58,164 nt of DNA from Lentilactobacillus sp. Marseille-Q4993 (GCF_951230165.1 NZ_CATNVB010000012.1:1-58164); one strand, 5' to 3'; positions 42,383 to 51,286 are shown, numbered from the stretch's first letter. Notes: generated by a model from the sequence alone, not told the origin. Numbers and translations are program-made.

Positions 42383-42448
42383 AAAAAGTCCCGTGGTCAG
42401 AGATTTGGAAGTTGTAGATTCTTCCTTCTCATGATCATGGGACTTTTT
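42383..42448. terminator. Bidirectional terminator
   Basis: AAAAAGTCCCGTGGTCA (42383-42399) pairs with TGATCATGGGACTTTTT (42432-42448), with an inner AAG/CTT stem, between convergent genes. Confidence 0.9.
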
Positions 42449-42449
42449 G

Positions 42450-43547
42450 TTAAGCTTTATCCGTAATAATAACGGGGTTAAGGGTGGTTAATTTGCTTGT
42501 CACCCAGTAACTTATGATGCAACCAATTAGAGTGATAACAATGGTTGTTATTAGTGCTAGCAATTCAACGATTGAGAATCGGAAATTACCGGTAAGAATT
42601 CCAGCCGCTCCTGCCTGGTTGACGTTAGGGCTGGCAAAGATGATTAAACCGAATGTACCAATGACGCCACCAACCCCATTGACTGCAAACGAATCAACCG
42701 GATCGATGAACCTAGTATTTGCTAGTTTATTAGCGAAATAATGGCAGGTGATACCGCTAATCACGCTAACTACCAGCATTGCAAAATTAGAGACGTAAGC
42801 GACCAGGGCGGTACTAGTAACTAAACCACAGATGATCCCAGAAGTTAAGCCGCTGAGAGTAAGTTGTTGAATACGGGACTGATAGCTAATCCAGCCAATG
42901 GTAGCGCCGATAACTGCAATCAGAGTGTTGGTCATAATGAGAACCCCATGATTACTGAAACTACTAGCGGGGGCAAGATTGAAACCAAACCAGCCAGTTA
43001 GGATAAAGAATACTGCGATGTAGTCCTCTATCGTTCGATTTCGGGGCTGCTTAACTTTGCGATTGGTAACAAACCAAGATAGCACTAAACTAGTCAAACC
43101 GGCTGTTAAATGGACAACGAGGCCACCTGAGAAATCTAGGGCGCCAAGTTTGAATAACAAACCGTTTTCGGACCACATCAAGTTTGCGATTGGTGCGTAC
43201 ACCAGAAGGGTCCAAATGGGAATGAAAGCGATGAAGAATCGCCAGGTTACCCGTTGCAGGATAGTTCCGGTGAACATAACCACTGAATATAGATAAAAGC
43301 ATAATTGGGCAATCATGGAAATTGATGGGTTAATCGGGATCAATTGCATTTTGGTTGGGATAAAGTTAAATGTTTCGGTATTGCCAAATAGCAACCAGCA
43401 ACCAATCGCGACTAAAAGGGCAACTAACATTGAAGCAAGGTACTGGTTTGTCTTTGTTTCCGGATAGCAGTTTATGTACATTATGGGAACAAAGAAAATC
43501 ATTGGAATCATTATGATGGAACAAAGGAGAACGAAATTAACGTTCAT
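42450..43547 (-). CDS. amt: Ammonium transporter-like protein, Amt family, second twin-His replaced
   Basis: A 365-residue polytopic membrane protein, somewhat short for Amt (usually 400 or more). The first pore histidine is kept (H146 in ALDFSGGLVVHLTAGLTS). The second, normally in the block DDP-x-x-x-F-x-V-H-G, is asparagine here: DPVDSFAVNGVGGVIG (N290). Other family parts include FILTGWFGFNLAPASS and NTLIAVIGATIGW. No glnK follows. It could be an ammonium channel with altered conductance or a sensor. The start ATG 43547 has AGGAGTG upstream. Confidence 0.85.
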   Translation of the reverse strand: MNVNFVLLCSIIMIPMIFFVPIMYINCYPETKTNQYLASMLVALLVAIGCWLLFGNTETFNFIPTKMQLIPINPSISMIAQLCFYLYSVVMFTGTILQRVTWRFFIAFIPIWTLLVYAPIANLMWSENGLLFKLGALDFSGGLVVHLTAGLTSLVLSWFVTNRKVKQPRNRTIEDYIAVFFILTGWFGFNLAPASSFSNHGVLIMTNTLIAVIGATIGWISYQSRIQQLTLSGLTSGIICGLVTSTALVAYVSNFAMLVVSVISGITCHYFANKLANTRFIDPVDSFAVNGVGGVIGTFGLIIFASPNVNQAGAAGILTGNFRFSIVELLALITTIVITLIGCIISYWVTSKLTTLNPVIITDKA

Positions 43548-43682
43548 ATGGCATCACTCCTGTTTAAATAGCAATCATTACTATTAATATTATGAGGAGT
43601 GTAAACCGCGAATGTCAAGGGAGCAATAATAGTTAGCAGAGTGTTTGGCAAGTATTCGGAAGTGGTAAAAAAAGATACAACA

Positions 43683-43742
43683 AAAACACGCAGCGATAAA
43701 TTTCAAGAATAAGGAAATTATCGTTGCGTGTTTGCTTTTAGC
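43683..43742. terminator. Terminator of the YjeM-like permease
   Basis: AAACACGCAGCGATAA pairs with TTATCGTTGCGTGTTT, with an inner AATTTC/GAAATT stem. It lies at the 3' side of the leftward gene at 43761. Confidence 0.8.
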
Positions 43743-43760
43743 CATATAAATACTATTTAG

Positions 43761-45248
43761 TTATTTTGCTTGTCGGCGCTTAGCTTGGAACAGGAATATC
43801 CAAGCAATAAACCCGAAGATGATTGGTCCGCCAATTGTCCAGAACCCGGTCTGGTAATCATGATCAAGGAATGGTTGAACAGCTGAGAAGCCAATTCCAC
43901 CAATTAGAACAACCATAACGAGAACCACAACGGTATTGGTTAACGCCCGGTTTTTGAAAATTTCAAATGGTCTGTCGAGCCCCTGCTTCTTTTTGAAGAA
44001 TGGGAATGCTCCAACAAGGAATAAGTAAGGGAAGGTAGTTGAAATGTTTCCCATATCAGTCAGAATTGTATAGAACTTTTGAGCGTTCGATCCCCCGAAT
44101 GAAACGAAGAAGATGAAAACGCACACGATGATTGCCTGTAACCACATCGCGTATGATGTCATTCCTGCTTTGTTGAGCTTAGTCATTTTCTTAGGCCAGA
44201 AGTTTTTGTTTGAGCCCAAGATAAATGATTTCAGTGGTGAATAAATCAGCACGAAGAAGGATCCGAGATACGCCATGAACATACTAAGACCAGCAAATCT
44301 CGCCAAACTAGTTCCGAGGAGAGTGGTTGCAGCTGCTGATAAGTGAAGGGAATGACCCATGTATACGCCTAGGTTGTTCATGAGGACGTAGGTAATGTTA
44401 CCAAGGTTTGTGGTTGCGTTACCTAGAACTGATTTCCAGTTAGTGGTGATTCCCCAAAGGAAGATTGAGATTGAATAGGTAAATGTGATGACGATTGTTG
44501 AAATGATGATTCCACGGGGGAAAGTTCTTTCTGGTTTGTCTAGTTTATCAGTAATTCCACCCATTGACTCACTCCCGGCATAAGCAAACACCGCGTAAAC
44601 AACAAAGCTCAGTAGCGCAATGTTGGAATGAAACTCAGGATTAGGTGATTTGATAAAACTAGAGATGCCGTTGATTGGTTGGGCGAGGTGACCGCCGTTT
44701 AGGAATAATGCCACGATACTAAAAATCGCAAATACTCCAGTGAGAATCATAACTAAAACCCCACCGATCGAGGCAACCTTTGAAATTGAATCGATTCCAT
44801 GAACCGCGAAGAAAGTAACTAGTAAAATCCAGCAGATTCCAAGAATTCCGACCGTTTCAGTTGAATTTAGACCGAGAAGACTCCAGGTTTGCGTTTTATC
44901 ACTTCCAAACAGGAAGGTTGAGAACGGAATCCAAACCTTTGATGCTGTTGACATCATCCAGATGATCCAAGATGATAACCAGATGAATGTTCCGATAAAG
45001 GCCCATTCTTCGCCAATCGATCCAGCAAGCCAGGAGTAGATTCCACCCTTTGCTTCTTTGAAGGATGATCCGTATTCAGCGAACATCAACCCACTTGGGA
45101 GGAAGAAAAAAATCGCTGCTAGGATGTACCAGATGATACTGGCGTATCCCATTTGGTCAAACGCAACGGTAGTGTTTGCGAATCCGTAAATGGTTGAGAA
45201 AATCATCAGGATCAGACTAACCGTTGTGATTTTTTTGTTTTTTGCCAT
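43761..45248 (-). CDS. yjeM: Amino-acid permease, YjeM / glutamate-GABA antiporter-type APC protein
   Basis: A 495-residue membrane protein with 12 or more hydrophobic helices. APC features are the first-helix region MIFSTIYGFANTTVAFDQMG, FAEYGSSFKEAKGGIYSWLA and FVVYAVFAYAGSESMGGI followed by KPERTFPRGIIIS. The architecture matches YjeM. The substrate is unknown. AAGGAG precedes ATG 45248. It is divergent from another APC permease at 45461. Confidence 0.85.
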   Translation of the reverse strand: MAKNKKITTVSLILMIFSTIYGFANTTVAFDQMGYASIIWYILAAIFFFLPSGLMFAEYGSSFKEAKGGIYSWLAGSIGEEWAFIGTFIWLSSWIIWMMSTASKVWIPFSTFLFGSDKTQTWSLLGLNSTETVGILGICWILLVTFFAVHGIDSISKVASIGGVLVMILTGVFAIFSIVALFLNGGHLAQPINGISSFIKSPNPEFHSNIALLSFVVYAVFAYAGSESMGGITDKLDKPERTFPRGIIISTIVITFTYSISIFLWGITTNWKSVLGNATTNLGNITYVLMNNLGVYMGHSLHLSAAATTLLGTSLARFAGLSMFMAYLGSFFVLIYSPLKSFILGSNKNFWPKKMTKLNKAGMTSYAMWLQAIIVCVFIFFVSFGGSNAQKFYTILTDMGNISTTFPYLFLVGAFPFFKKKQGLDRPFEIFKNRALTNTVVVLVMVVLIGGIGFSAVQPFLDHDYQTGFWTIGGPIIFGFIAWIFLFQAKRRQAK

Positions 45249-45460
45249 AATGTTCTCCTTGAATGTATAAATGAATAAATAGATATTTCGAACAACTTTA
45301 CAATCCTACATCAACAGTAAGAGTGAAGGAAGAAAATTTGGTTAGATGTGAATAACAATTAAATTAAAATTCATATTGTTAATATTTATTTGAATGGTGG
45401 ACATGAAGCTAGTTTACATTAATAATAGAACCAAGAACACAACATGGGGGTGACTGCGAA

Positions 45461-46738
45461 ATGACGAAACAAAAGAAAATGGGGTTTGCATCCATATATT
45501 TACTCGGGGTCAACGGGATTATTGGCTCCGGAATTTTTTTGCTACCCAATCAAATCTTTTCGCTAGCGGGGAACAAAAGCTCGCTAGTCATTATTTTGGC
45601 TGCGATTGCAACGTTGATGATTGCCCTCTGTTACGCTGACCTTGCTAGTCGCTTCACTGGAGATGGAGCAGCATGGTTGTATACATATAATGCGTTCGGG
45701 AGATTCCCGGGCTTTCAAGTAGGGTTCTTCTCGTGGATTCAGGGAGTGATTACAATATCTGCGGAGATTGCTGCTTTGCTGAGCATTTTAAAACCAATAT
45801 TTCCTAGTCTAACTAATCTGTGGGAATATCGGTTGGTTGGAATCGTAATAATTATTGTCCTTGCCATTCTCAGTTTGTTGGGTGAGCAGGTAACGAAAAT
45901 CAGTGATAATTTATCTTCAATAGTAAAAATTGTGATTTTGCTGGCGTTTATCGTTATTGGTTTTATTGGATTAAGTTCAAAACAGACAATTATAGCAACC
46001 ACCTCAAAAAGTCCATACGAAATGAGCTCAGCGTTTAGTAAGGCCTTCTACATGTTTACGGGTTTTTCATTTTTACCTATTGCCGCGGCGGACATGAAGG
46101 ATCCCGAAAAGAATCTACCTAAAGCATTGATCTGGGTGATTGTGACGGTTGGAGTGATTTATGCTCTTGCCCAAACGATTGCGGTCTTGTCACTCGGAAA
46201 TCAGATAACGAAAACCGATTCACCGCTAGCTGCTGTTTTTCAACAAATTCTTGGTCATCAAGGGTACCTTATAATTTTGGTCGGTATGGCAGTGTCAATT
46301 ATCGGGGTTGCCTTATCAGTTAGCTTTAGTACTCCTGTCGTAGCTGCTTCCCTTTCAAACGAGCATAAGCTACTGCCATCGTTTATCGGTAAACAGTCCA
46401 AAGGCGACGTGCCGTGGGTTGCAGTAATTATCACAACGGTACTTAGCGGGCTGGTGTTTCTGAGTGGAAGTTATGTTTTTCTAGTTTCCTGTGTTGTTTT
46501 GATTTCACTGATTCAGTATGTACCAACGGCATTAGCGGTGATTCATTTTCAGTCACAACCGTCTGATGGCTGGAACCTACCCGGTGGCAAAATAATTCCT
46601 GGAATTGCAATTGGAATGTGCGCATATTTGCTTGCTGGGGTGGCATTAAAGGTATGGCTGTTTACGGGAATCTTGGTGGTATTAGGATTAGGTCTGTATC
46701 TGTTTGATGATCATAGTGAGAAGAAAGCAAAAGACTAG
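45461..46738 (+). CDS. APC-family amino-acid permease
   Basis: A 425-residue membrane protein with about 12 helices. The first helix has the APC motif GVNGIIGSGIFLLPNQIF. Others are ALCYADLASRFTGDGAAWLY and MFTGFSFLPIAAADMKDPEK. GGGGGTG precedes ATG 45461. The substrate is not clear from sequence. Its stop codon lies inside the palindromic terminator shared with the pseudouridine synthase gene. Confidence 0.85.
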   Translation: MTKQKKMGFASIYLLGVNGIIGSGIFLLPNQIFSLAGNKSSLVIILAAIATLMIALCYADLASRFTGDGAAWLYTYNAFGRFPGFQVGFFSWIQGVITISAEIAALLSILKPIFPSLTNLWEYRLVGIVIIIVLAILSLLGEQVTKISDNLSSIVKIVILLAFIVIGFIGLSSKQTIIATTSKSPYEMSSAFSKAFYMFTGFSFLPIAAADMKDPEKNLPKALIWVIVTVGVIYALAQTIAVLSLGNQITKTDSPLAAVFQQILGHQGYLIILVGMAVSIIGVALSVSFSTPVVAASLSNEHKLLPSFIGKQSKGDVPWVAVIITTVLSGLVFLSGSYVFLVSCVVLISLIQYVPTALAVIHFQSQPSDGWNLPGGKIIPGIAIGMCAYLLAGVALKVWLFTGILVVLGLGLYLFDDHSEKKAKD

Positions 46739-46756
46739 CCCGCGGGCTAGTCTTTT
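46729..46756. terminator. Perfect 28-bp palindromic terminator containing two stop codons
   Basis: AAAAGACTAGCCCG followed by its exact complement. The rightward permease stop (46736-46738) and the leftward pseudouridine synthase stop (46747-46749) are both within it. Confidence 0.9.
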
Positions 46757-47640
46757 ATTAATTGATTAAAGTATTCGGGTACGGGAGCAGTAGCTGTTAT
46801 AAGCTCACCCGTGTATGGACGGTTTAATTTGACTTGCCAAGAATGAAGTCGGAGATTTGGGAATAAGTCGTTGCTGTACAGTGGGTCTCCAACTAAGGGA
46901 TAACCAAGGTAAGCAAAGTGAACTCGAATTTGGTGGGTTCTCCCAGTCTCAAGGACTACTTTTACCTGGGTGTAGTCGCCCTTGGTTTGTAATACTTCAT
47001 AGTTTGTGACTGCGGTTTGCGAATTTGGACCATTGACCTTTCGCTTCCGTTTATCATCAGGGTCGCGGCCGATTGGAACGTCAATTCGACCAATCGTTGG
47101 TAACCCAATGCCGTGAACCCAAGCTAGATAGGTGCGGTGGATTTCCTTACGTCGAAGCATTTCCACCAGAATTGGTACTACGGCAGGATTTTTGCCAAAG
47201 ATAACGGCCCCACTTGTTTCTTGATCCAGACGGTGAATCATGTAGGGGATGGTATTCTCTGATTCAAGGTAACCAGCCGCTTGGTTGATGGTAGCTCCGG
47301 ATTCACCAGGTTGGTTTGGATGGGTCTTGTCACCGGGGCGTTTGTTGACAATGAGTATGTCCTCTGTCTCGGTGACAATGGTGATGGGGTGGTAGTCAGG
47401 GGTAATGGTTTGGAGCTGGTTTTTGAAATCTGATGCTTCAAAATGCAGGCTAATGTTATCCCCTGGTTTGATTTGGAAGTTCATTGGTAAATACTTCCCG
47501 TTTACGAGGACTCTGTTGGCCTTCCTGAGGTTAAAAATCAAGTATTTAGGAATTAATAGGTGGTCATGAAGAAACTGCCTCAGCGCCATTTCAGGGATGT
47601 CCTGAGAAACGGTAAGGTCATAGTTCCAAGTTGTTTTCAT
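46747..47640 (-). CDS. RNA pseudouridine synthase, RluA family
   Basis: The start is ATG 47640 (MKTTWNYDLTV), giving 297 residues; a TTG two codons earlier is possible. An S4-like region occupies about residues 12-70 (RQFLHDHLLIPKYLIFNL). The catalytic aspartate is in IHRLDQETSGAVIFGK, and GRTHQIRVHFAYLGYPLVGDPLY is the family C-terminal block. It isomerises uridines in rRNA or tRNA; RluD-like members are common in Firmicutes, and the exact site is not known. Confidence 0.92.
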   Translation of the reverse strand: MKTTWNYDLTVSQDIPEMALRQFLHDHLLIPKYLIFNLRKANRVLVNGKYLPMNFQIKPGDNISLHFEASDFKNQLQTITPDYHPITIVTETEDILIVNKRPGDKTHPNQPGESGATINQAAGYLESENTIPYMIHRLDQETSGAVIFGKNPAVVPILVEMLRRKEIHRTYLAWVHGIGLPTIGRIDVPIGRDPDDKRKRKVNGPNSQTAVTNYEVLQTKGDYTQVKVVLETGRTHQIRVHFAYLGYPLVGDPLYSNDLFPNLRLHSWQVKLNRPYTGELITATAPVPEYFNQLIKD

Positions 47641-47671
47641 AAGCAAGTTCCGTTCTATACGTATTGTAAGT

Positions 47672-47716
47672 AAAAAAAGTGAAGCTTATCGGTAATTTTA
47701 ACCGGTTAGCTTCACT
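47672..47716 (-). terminator. Terminator of the second usp
   Basis: On the minus strand AGTGAAGCTAACCGGT pairs with ACCGATAAGCTTCACT, followed by seven T. Confidence 0.85.
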
Positions 47717-47730
47717 ATATTTCTGATAAT

Positions 47731-48183
47731 TTAGTCGTTTTTAGCCTTTGGTCTAATAATCAAAACGTCAGTCGTTGCTTGACGAGTAACGAAGCTTGTT
47801 ACTGAACCGATAATCAATCGCTCAACTGCGCTTAATCCAGTCGAACCAATTACAATCAAGTCAGTATTATGGTCCTTTGGAAATTCGCGGGCGATGATTG
47901 GCTTAGGATTACCAAAGCGAATATGAATATCCACGTCCTTGACCCCAGCATCACGAGCCTTGTCAGCCATTTGTTCCAACTTTGATTCGGTTGTTTCAGT
48001 TAGTTTGAAAACGACGTCTCCGCTTACTGCTGATCCGTATGTTTGATTGAATTGATTAACTTCAAGCACATTAAGAATATCCAAATGGGCGTTGTTTTCT
48101 TTTGCCAGTTCGATTCCGCGCTCAAGAATACTGTTTGTTACTTGGGAGCCATCAACTGGAACTAAAATGTTTTTGTATGCCAT
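47731..48183 (-). CDS. Universal stress protein, UspA family
   Basis: The start is ATG 48183 after GGGGTGG, giving 150 residues (MAYKNILVPVDGSQVTNSIL). The ATP-binding motif is DLIVIGSTGLSAVERLIIGSVTSFV (G-2x-G-9x-G-S), which is better conserved than in the usp at 37696. It is a single gene, monocistronic between two terminator structures. The specific role is unknown. Confidence 0.92.
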   Translation of the reverse strand: MAYKNILVPVDGSQVTNSILERGIELAKENNAHLDILNVLEVNQFNQTYGSAVSGDVVFKLTETTESKLEQMADKARDAGVKDVDIHIRFGNPKPIIAREFPKDHNTDLIVIGSTGLSAVERLIIGSVTSFVTRQATTDVLIIRPKAKND

Positions 48184-48345
48184 ATTTGCCACCCCATATC
48201 AATTTATCTTTCTTTAACTAAATGATAACATTGTGGGCTTGTGAATGTAATCTTTTTTAATTTTAAAGTGTAACAAGGCTTGTTGTAATCGCTTTCTAAT
48301 AATGGTAGTATTTACGTAAAATGAATATGAAAGAGGGAATTTCAC

Positions 48346-49356
48346 ATGTATTATCACGTAATGAAATCAAATGATATCCGCAAGAACCTTGCGACTGAAA
48401 CATATTTGATGAACGAGAAGAACTTTGACGAACCATTGCTTCTTTTCTATATTGAGGGGCCTTGTATCATTGTCGGACGGAATCAAAATACGCTCGAGGA
48501 GATCAACAAGGAATACGTTGATGAACATGGAATTGTAGTTACTAGAAGAACTTCTGGTGGCGGAGCCGTATATCAGGATTTAGGTAATCTCTGTTTTAGT
48601 TTTGTGGTTGATAGTGATAGCGAAGAGTTCGGGGACTTTAAGTCGTTTGTTCAACCAGTAGTTGATGCCTTACACCGGATGGGTGCTACTAGTGCTGAGG
48701 TTTCTGGTCGAAACGATATCTTAGTTGATGGTAAAAAGTTCTCAGGAAATGCTATGTACACTAAGGATGGTAAGACGTTCTCCCACGGAACTTTAATGCT
48801 TGATGTTGACCTAACCGTTTTACCAAAGGCGTTGACAGTGCCCGAAGATAAAATCAAGTCAAAGGGAATCAAGTCAATTAGCTCACGGGTTACTAACTTG
48901 AGACCATACCTTTCATCCGAATACCAAACAATGACAACCCCTGAATTTAGGGATGAATTGTTGAAGGAATTGTTCCATGTGGATAACCTAGAGGATATTA
49001 AAGACCGCGAGTATAAGCTCACCCCTGAGGATGAAAAGGGTATCGACAGAATCTTTGATGATATCTTCAATAACTGGGATTGGGTATATGGAAACTCACC
49101 TGAGTTTACCGTTAAGAAGCGCCAACACTTTACTAGTGGAACGATTGACGCCCGCCTTCAAGTCGATGATGGTAAGATCAATAACGTTACCTTCTTTGGA
49201 GACTTCTTCGGGCCAAAGGATGCTGGCGAATTAGCTGACAAACTAAAGGGAGTCCGGTTTGAAAAGGCTGATGTCGAAAAAGCCCTCGCCGATACTGATA
49301 TTAATCAATATTTCACTGGTATCAGCAAGGATGACCTGTTATCAATGCTTTTCTAA
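48346..49356 (+). CDS. lplA: Lipoate-protein ligase A
   Basis: A 336-residue cytosolic enzyme that activates lipoate with ATP and attaches it to lipoyl domains. Motifs are GRNQNTLEEINKEYV, VTRRTSGGGAVYQDLGNLCF and the catalytic lysine in RNDILVDGKKFSGNAMY. The C-terminal accessory domain (from about residue 250) contains FTVKKRQHFTSGTIDARLQV. AGAGGGA precedes ATG 48346. The lipoylated partners are not in the window. Confidence 0.95.
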   Translation: MYYHVMKSNDIRKNLATETYLMNEKNFDEPLLLFYIEGPCIIVGRNQNTLEEINKEYVDEHGIVVTRRTSGGGAVYQDLGNLCFSFVVDSDSEEFGDFKSFVQPVVDALHRMGATSAEVSGRNDILVDGKKFSGNAMYTKDGKTFSHGTLMLDVDLTVLPKALTVPEDKIKSKGIKSISSRVTNLRPYLSSEYQTMTTPEFRDELLKELFHVDNLEDIKDREYKLTPEDEKGIDRIFDDIFNNWDWVYGNSPEFTVKKRQHFTSGTIDARLQVDDGKINNVTFFGDFFGPKDAGELADKLKGVRFEKADVEKALADTDINQYFTGISKDDLLSMLF

Positions 49357-49442
49357 CAACAGGAAATACGTTAAACTAAATATAATTACAGATGGGGTAA
49401 ATTCAGATGAATTTACCTCGTTTTATTAGAGGCGGGGAAAAT

Positions 49443-49859
49443 TTGAAAAAAGAAGAGAAACTAGTAATTAATTGGGCAATCGTGTCATTGGTGGTATTCT
49501 TGATTGCGAACTGGTTTATGACGATCAAGGGAATGCGGCTGGACAAACCAGTCGTTATGTCCGAGGCAATGCAGGTGACGGTTACGGCGATTGTTTTTTA
49601 CGCCGCCACGATTGTCCTAGCACTGATCAAAGTCAGAATCAGCTATTACTTACTAGCAGTTGTAATTGCAATATACTCAGTTGGTTTTGTTGGGATGGGT
49701 GTGACGATGTTCACTGATAGTGCGGCAAATCCATTCCTTAAAATCATTATGTTGGCGATTGCTATTTTCGGTATCGTCGTTAATGTTTACTGGGTAATCT
49801 TAGCGTTTAAATTACGAGCAGCAATTGCTCGTGACCATTTTCCGAAACAACAAAAATGA
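49443..49859 (+). CDS. Four-helix membrane protein of unknown function
   Basis: The start is set at TTG 49443 (MKKEEKL-type N-terminus) after GGCGGGG; ATG 49407 is the alternative, but it lies inside a perfect hairpin TAAATTC-AGAT-GAATTTA (49397-49414). The roughly 138-residue product has four hydrophobic helices (INWAIVSLVVFLIANWFM, VTVTAIVFYAATIVLAL, YLLAVVIAIYSVGFVGMGV, IIMLAIAIFGIVVNVYWVI). No motif is recognised. A soluble protein gene follows 12 bp later in the same operon. Confidence 0.7.
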   Translation: MKKEEKLVINWAIVSLVVFLIANWFMTIKGMRLDKPVVMSEAMQVTVTAIVFYAATIVLALIKVRISYYLLAVVIAIYSVGFVGMGVTMFTDSAANPFLKIIMLAIAIFGIVVNVYWVILAFKLRAAIARDHFPKQQK

Positions 49860-49871
49860 TAGGAGTATTTT

Positions 49872-50363
49872 ATGAAGAGGGATGTAACTGATTTTGTTGA
49901 AACTGTGAAGGCTGATCAGGTTGAGGTCAAAGAGTTTGAACTTAGTCTTAAACAGTTGATCAAAGCTCAAAAGAAGGACTTTACTGACGTGTTTGACTTT
50001 ATTGCCAAGCAGGTAAGCTCCGATAAACTGGGTGTGGCTGAGATCAAAGTTAGTGATACCGATGCAGTCGTTAGACTTGAAACCAACGTTATTAACTTAC
50101 CAATTCAAGAAATTGACCGGGTTAAGAAGATGATGGGTGACGAAGGTGAGCTGGAAATCAACATTTATCTTGTGGCCACGTCTGAATTTGTTAATCAATC
50201 AGGATTGAGAATCGATGAGGTTGCGTCAGCAGCGGATTTTGCTGCCAACCCAGACGATTTTTCCAGCCAGATGCTTGACTGGATCTCTGACCAAGCAACC
50301 AAGATTTCTGAGGGAATTGAGAACGATAAGAAGCTTGATAAGAAGAAAACTACCAAAAAGTAA
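49872..50363 (+). CDS. Conserved soluble protein of unknown function, 163 aa
   Basis: A 163-residue acidic protein from ATG 49872, preceded by AGGAG. It has an amphipathic N-terminus (RDVTDFVETVKADQVEVKEF), a region with alternating strands (AEIKVSDTDAVVRLETNVIN, LEINIYLVATSEFVNQSG) and a C-terminal helix ending in a lysine-rich tail (DKKLDKKKTTKK). No signal peptide or known domain. It is cotranscribed with the membrane protein just upstream. I do not recognise it. Confidence 0.7.
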   Translation: MKRDVTDFVETVKADQVEVKEFELSLKQLIKAQKKDFTDVFDFIAKQVSSDKLGVAEIKVSDTDAVVRLETNVINLPIQEIDRVKKMMGDEGELEINIYLVATSEFVNQSGLRIDEVASAADFAANPDDFSSQMLDWISDQATKISEGIENDKKLDKKKTTKK

Positions 50364-50399
50364 TTGTATTTGTAAATCAAATGTGGCATAATGTTTTTA

Positions 50400-50592
50400 T
50401 GCGATGAGTCGAGAGATCACGCAGCTTCGGCTGTTCCGCGCAAGCGGCTAGGTGATATTTTTCGAACGGGACACATATCTGCACGGATTTGCAGGTGTCT
50501 GATTCTAGCGGATTGTGGAATCCAAGGAATCTACTTACTTCGGTAAGTACCGTTAAAAGGACCGTAACCCTTTGGGTTACGGTCCTTTTTCA
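50400..50592 (+). ncRNA. Free-standing structured RNA, unassigned family
   Basis: A promoter TTGTAT (50364-50369), 17-bp spacer and CATAAT (50387-50392) starts a transcript of about 190 nt that ends in a strong terminator (50557-50590). No start codon with a ribosome site follows, and the next gene faces the other way. It folds into a junction: ATCAC (50416-50420) with GTGAT (50452-50456), enclosing CAGC-TTCG-GCTG and CCGC-GCAA-GCGG hairpins. Next come a GACAC/GTGTC stem with CTGCA/TGCAG above (50470-50499), GGATT/AATCC (50510-50523) and TACTTAC-TTCG-GTAAGTA (50532-50549). It is not SRP RNA, RNase P RNA, tmRNA or a T-box by motif. Confidence 0.7.
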
Positions 50593-50597
50593 TTTGG

Positions 50598-50649
50598 GAG
50601 TGGGAGCACTACAGAAATTTTTGATTTCGTCTTAGTGCCCCAGCAAGAA
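50598..50649. repeat. Intergenic hairpin
   Basis: GGGAGCACT-type arm and AGTGCCCC arm enclose GAAAT/ATTTC. It is like other small intergenic hairpins of lactobacilli. 50650-50726 contains one more hairpin (GTGAATT/GATTCAC) and no gene. Confidence 0.4.
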
Positions 50650-50726
50650 CAACAATTAGTGAATTCTGCGAACAGCGGGATTCACTCTTGATGTTTACTG
50701 CGTGTAGCAATAATTCGAATAAAAGC

Positions 50727-50775
50727 AAAAATGCCACGATAATTTTGATGAAAATTAAATTATCAAGGCATTTTT
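50727..50775 (-). terminator. Terminator of the HesB-like gene
   Basis: AAAAATGCC pairs with GGCATTTTTT, with an inner GATAATTT/AAATTATC stem, 35 bp beyond the stop at 50810. Confidence 0.8.
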
Positions 50776-50809
50776 TCGATGTGATTAGTTATGTTTCAGC
50801 TATTTTCAT

Positions 50810-51148
50810 TTAGGCATGAACAAGGTGAACTGCACTATCTAAAACGCCACTGTCACCAGAGAGAACAAAGTTATTATTTTTTACATCGATTTTCATATTA
50901 TCATCGAGGTAGGTTTGAGAATAGCCCTTTACGAACCATTGGCCAATGTTGGTCTCAACCGGTTGGTCATAGTCAGGAGTGGTTGCACTTTTGTTTACTA
51001 CAATTAAATCATACGCAGTTTCTAGTGAGCAAAAGCCAGCGTCTGAAAAGGGGCCTACCCCATCATCTAAACTTAGTAGAATGCGTTCATCATTAGTTAC
51101 CTTGGCGTTGATCTTAGCGATTGCTGCATCAGTTAAAGTTAATTTCAT
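50810..51148 (-). CDS. HesB/IscA-like iron-sulfur biosynthesis domain protein
   Basis: The start is ATG 51148 (MKLTLTDAAIAKI) after GAGGTG; a GTG nine bases earlier overlaps that site. The 112-residue protein resembles the YneR-type branch of the Fe-S_biosyn family: MKLTLTDAA at the start, ILLSLDDGVGPFSDAGFCS and LDSAVHLVHA. Only one cysteine (in GFCSLE) remains, so it lacks the Cys triad of true IscA scaffolds. Probably not a scaffold; the role is unknown. Confidence 0.75.
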   Translation of the reverse strand: MKLTLTDAAIAKINAKVTNDERILLSLDDGVGPFSDAGFCSLETAYDLIVVNKSATTPDYDQPVETNIGQWFVKGYSQTYLDDNMKIDVKNNNFVLSGDSGVLDSAVHLVHA

Positions 51149-51225
51149 TTTTTTCACCTCTGATTGAAGTGTAGGCTCTTATTTGAAAAAGTCAACTAGG
51201 TTGTGTGCAACTTAATAAAATAAAT

Positions 51226-51253
51226 TTGCAATTTAAAATCAGTATGCTAAGAT
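51226..51253 (+). promoter_or_regulatory. Promoter of the aminotransferase operon
   Basis: TTGCAA (51226-51231), 16-bp spacer and an extended -10 TGCTAAGAT (51245-51253). Confidence 0.6.
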
Positions 51254-51286
51254 TATAGTTAAATTATTCTAAGGAGTTTTTAATTT

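Noticed and set aside
50400-50592. SRP RNA, RNase P RNA, tmRNA or T-box
   Set aside because: The hallmark motifs (GGAAGG-type loop, GAGGAAAGTCC, tag ORF, GGTGG-x-ACCGCG) are absent.
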